This document shows positions 13,864 through 15,895 of a DNA stretch of 15,895 nucleotides, in pieces (within the stretch, counting starts at the first letter, position 1; each line of letters begins with the position of its first letter). This DNA is from Atopostipes sp964624875 (GTDB taxonomy: Bacteria > Bacillota > Bacilli > Lactobacillales > Carnobacteriaceae_A), in NCBI GenBank assembly GCA_964624875.1, contig CAZUZA010000032.1, positions 1 through 15,895 of the forward strand, given 5' to 3'. Made by a program: the position numbers and the translations under genes. Below the pieces are notes generated by a model. That model was not told where the DNA came from. It did not search any database and saw nothing but the letters and a program-made list of their open reading frames with translations.

Positions 13864-15024
13864 ATGAAAAATCACATTAAAAAATTTTTATCGGTTTCAT
13901 TCGCGTCACTTGTATTAGTGGGTTGTGCACCTCTAGTTCAAGAGGGAACGGAACCAGGCACGACTGAAGAGTCGACATCTGGGGAAGTACAAATATCAAA
14001 TATACGAGTAGATGTAACAAGTTCAATTACAGACGCAGTCGAATTGGTTGATGACGGAGTCGTTTCAGTTATTAACCTACAAAGAAATAACTATAGTTCA
14101 TGGGCAAGTTTTTATGGCTTTGATGAAGATGAAGAAGAACTACAACAAGCGGGTACAGGTAGTGGGGCTATTTATAAAGTAGAAGATGATCGGGCCTATA
14201 TTTTCACAAATAACCACGTTGTCGAAGGTTCAGATGCCGTTGATATTTTACTAAAAGACGGTACTAGAATACCTGCAGAAGTTGAAGGTACAGATGTTTG
14301 GACCGACTTGGCTGTTTTATCAATTGATGCTGAAAATGTTGATACCGTATTAGAATTTGGTGACTCAGATAACTTAAAAATTGGAGAGCCAGCGATTGCT
14401 ATTGGTTCACCATTAGGCACAGAATTTGCATCATCAGTTACATCTGGTGTTATTTCAGGAGTTAACCGTACGGTACCTGTCGATACGAATGGAGATGGCC
14501 AATTAGATTGGGAAATGACTGCCATTCAAACAGATGCAGCAATCAACCCTGGTAACTCAGGTGGTCCTTTAATTAACATTGCAGGACAAGTTGTTGGGAT
14601 TAACTCAATGAAGATTAGTACGTCTGTTGTAGAAGGAATGGGCTTTGCGATTCCAAGTAATGATGCGATTCGCATTATTAATCAATTAGAACAAAATGGT
14701 GAAGTTATTCGACCATTCTTAGGTATTTCAATGATAGATGTTTCGATGATGTCACAAGTTCAGCGATCGGATGAATTAGGTTTACCGGAAGATATTACGA
14801 GTGGTGTAGTTGTAGCCCGAGTTGAAAATAATAGTCCAGCAGCTGCAGCTGGCATTGAACCAAGAGATGTTATTGTAAGCTTTGGTGGGGAACCTGTGGA
14901 AAACAGTGTTCAGCTACGACAAGTGTTATACTCAGCTACAGTAGGAGAAACGATTGAAGTAGACGTTTATCGAAATGGCGAAGCTCAAACAATCGAACTT
15001 GAAATGCAAGCGATGAACGAATAA
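13864..15024 (+). CDS. htrA: HtrA/DegP-type serine protease, predicted lipoprotein
   Basis: An envelope quality-control protease of 386 residues from ATG 13864. The trypsin-like domain has His118 (NNHVVEG), Asp148 (WTDLAVL) and Ser232 (NPGNSGGPL), so the catalytic triad is complete; one PDZ domain covers about 285-385. The N-terminus is unusual: a short basic segment and hydrophobic run end in the lipobox LVGC with Cys21. This predicts a lipid anchor, where Firmicute HtrA proteins generally have an uncleaved membrane span. An Asp/Glu/Thr-rich spacer follows. The frame opens earlier at 13807, but GGAGAGG (13845-13851) and the signal peptide favour 13864. It has terminators on both sides, so it is probably monocistronic. 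Confidence 0.95.
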   Translation: MKNHIKKFLSVSFASLVLVGCAPLVQEGTEPGTTEESTSGEVQISNIRVDVTSSITDAVELVDDGVVSVINLQRNNYSSWASFYGFDEDEEELQQAGTGSGAIYKVEDDRAYIFTNNHVVEGSDAVDILLKDGTRIPAEVEGTDVWTDLAVLSIDAENVDTVLEFGDSDNLKIGEPAIAIGSPLGTEFASSVTSGVISGVNRTVPVDTNGDGQLDWEMTAIQTDAAINPGNSGGPLINIAGQVVGINSMKISTSVVEGMGFAIPSNDAIRIINQLEQNGEVIRPFLGISMIDVSMMSQVQRSDELGLPEDITSGVVVARVENNSPAAAAGIEPRDVIVSFGGEPVENSVQLRQVLYSATVGETIEVDVYRNGEAQTIELEMQAMNE

Positions 15025-15040
15025 AATTGGATAAATGCTG

Positions 15041-15082
15041 AAATACACGGTAATCTATTGTAAAGATACCGTGTATTTTTTT
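15041..15082 (+). terminator. Terminator after htrA
   Basis: A perfect 12-bp stem, AAATACACGGTA (15041-15052) against TACCGTGTATTT (15067-15078), with a 14-nt loop and seven T residues (15076-15082). Confidence 0.94.
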
Positions 15083-15100
15083 CGTCCACTGTTAATATCT

Positions 15101-15416
15101 TGTGTAATTGTGGTTAACTTCCTGTGGACTGTGCATAACTTATTGGAGAAGTGGATAACAATAAGGTTTGCCCAAAATAGTTGTCCACAATTTGCATAAA
15201 AACATGTGGACAACCAAGATATTAATTGTGAATATAAAATGTAAACGCTGCTATAACAAGGTTCGTAAGAGTGTATAAGTCAACAGGAGCCTGTGGACAA
15301 GTTGTTGACAACTCTCCTCGAACAGGTGTTTTGTTCTTGTGAAACAGGCAGTGTTAACCAGTGGAACAAAATTCAGAAAATAAAAACTGTGGATATGTGG
15401 ATAACTATGTGCATAA
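15101..15416 (+). promoter_or_regulatory. DnaA-box cluster before rlmH
   Basis: This intergenic stretch is filled with sequences close to the DnaA box TTATCCACA, written here as its reverse TGTGGATAA. One copy is perfect (15396-15404). Copies with one mismatch are at 15109-15117, 15130-15138, 15150-15158, 15205-15213, 15292-15300, 15388-15396 and 15408-15416; one in the opposite direction is at 15181-15189. Weaker ones are at 15228-15236 and 15303-15311. I recall that B. subtilis has a DnaA-binding cluster next to its rlmH (yydA), outside oriC, which supports a conserved role. The region could titrate DnaA, control rlmH or be part of an origin. No dnaA gene or clear unwinding element is visible. 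Confidence 0.8.
15227..15257 (+). promoter_or_regulatory. Possible rlmH promoter
   Basis: An extended -10 TGCTATAAC (15249-15257) with TTGTGA (15227-15232) at a long 19-bp spacing. It lies in the middle of the DnaA-box cluster and overlaps a cre-like sequence with two mismatches (15240-15253). Weak evidence. Confidence 0.3.
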
Positions 15417-15431
15417 CTCTAGGAGGATATT

Positions 15432-15895
15432 ATGGAAATTACAATTATAGGTGTGGGTAAGTTAAAAGAGAAATATTTGAAAGATGGGATTGCAGAATAT
15501 CAAAAACGCATGAAAAGTTATGCACCTGTGAATATCATTGAATTACCCGATGAACCTGCACCAAATGTTTTAAGTGATGCAGAAGTGGAACAGGTGAAAG
15601 TTAAAGAAGGGAATCGTATTCTTGAAAAAATACCTGAACGGGCGCATGTGATTGTTTTGGATTTAAGAGGGAAGCAATTTACGTCAGAACAATTCTCAAG
15701 TCATATTGAGGATGCGATGACTTATGGTAGTAGCCATTTTGTGTTTATTATTGGTGGATCGCACGGATTGAGCCAAGATGTCTTAAAACGTGCCGATACG
15801 AAAATCTGTTTTGGTAAAATGACTTATCCTCATCAATTAATGCGATTAATATTGATTGAGCAGATTTATAGAGCGTTTAAAATTATGAGAAACGA
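15432..15895 (+). CDS. rlmH: 23S rRNA pseudouridine-1915 N3-methyltransferase RlmH (3' end missing)
   Basis: RlmH is a SPOUT methyltransferase that uses S-adenosylmethionine to methylate pseudouridine 1915 of 23S rRNA in the assembled ribosome. The window holds 154 codons of a family length of about 159, so only the final few are cut off. Visible are MEITIIGVGKLKEKYLKDGI at the start, VIVLDLRGKQFTS (73-85), the SAM-binding loop FIIGGSHGLS (105-114) and the knot segment MTYPHQLMRLILIEQIYRAF (130-149). A strong AGGAGG (15421-15426) precedes the ATG. Its upstream region is the DnaA-box cluster, whose last box ends 4 bp before this ribosome binding site. In Staphylococcus the end of this gene is the SCC element attachment site; that part is outside the window. 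Confidence 0.97.
   Translation, partial: MEITIIGVGKLKEKYLKDGIAEYQKRMKSYAPVNIIELPDEPAPNVLSDAEVEQVKVKEGNRILEKIPERAHVIVLDLRGKQFTSEQFSSHIEDAMTYGSSHFVFIIGGSHGLSQDVLKRADTKICFGKMTYPHQLMRLILIEQIYRAFKIMRN

Noticed and set aside
14196..14525. Antisense open frames such as this one over htrA, and similar ones over walR, walK and ssb
   Set aside because: They lie wholly opposite well-supported genes, lack ribosome binding sites and match no family.
15331..15346. A possible fifth parS near rlmH ending in GTGAAACA
   Set aside because: Only the right half fits; five of sixteen positions differ from the consensus and the central CACGTG is missing.
15101..15416. Calling this region the chromosomal oriC outright
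   Set aside because: No dnaA or dnaN gene, no clear unwinding element or DnaA-trio seen; the box cluster alone also fits a non-origin DnaA-binding site.

Overview
The window is an origin-proximal stretch of chromosome from a low-GC Gram-positive bacterium (Firmicutes). Evidence for this is the AT-rich sequence, strong AGGAGG-type ribosome binding sites, TTG starts, and the blocks rpsF-ssb-rpsR, gdpP-rplI-dnaB and walR-walK-walH-walI-walJ-htrA-rlmH. The gene order (rpsF-ssb-rpsR leading into gdpP; htrA then rlmH after the wal operon) is closest to what I know from Lactobacillales. The two-membrane-span WalK and the presence of WalH and WalI argue against Streptococcus. I cannot name the genus. 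Nearly everything is core housekeeping DNA, and I see no insertion sequence, prophage, CRISPR array, tRNA or rRNA.

Layout. 1-188: 5' end of dhaK on the minus strand, with a promoter overlapped by a good CcpA (cre) site. 358-1728: rpsF-ssb-rpsR operon with promoter, leader and terminator. 1729-2415: a long non-coding stretch holding three of the window's four ParB (parS) sites and a large hairpin; the fourth parS lies between rpsF and ssb. 2416-4710: gdpP and rplI; rplI is interrupted by a 100-N assembly gap. 4854-6233: dnaB helicase. 6291-7052: the ytxG-ytxH pair on the minus strand, converging on dnaB through a bidirectional terminator. 7237-7749: a stand-alone glucose-type EIIA. 7938-13638: the WalRK two-component operon with WalH, WalI and WalJ. 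13864-15024: an HtrA protease that carries a lipoprotein signal. 15025-15431: an intergenic region packed with DnaA-box sequences. 15432-15895: rlmH, lacking only its last few codons.

How it fits together. Replication and segregation are the common theme. DnaB unwinds DNA, SSB coats it, the four parS sites load ParB for chromosome segregation, and the DnaA-box cluster before rlmH may bind DnaA. Envelope control is the second theme: WalRK senses the state of the wall, WalH and WalI are its membrane partners, HtrA handles damaged surface proteins, and GdpP sets c-di-AMP levels, which affect osmotic and wall homeostasis.

The most interesting signals are non-coding: the tight parS cluster, the DnaA-box array, the operator-like repeats before htrA, and the hairpin before gdpP. 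Two of the parS palindromes contain an ATG in frame with ssb and gdpP, so automatic annotation would extend both proteins wrongly.
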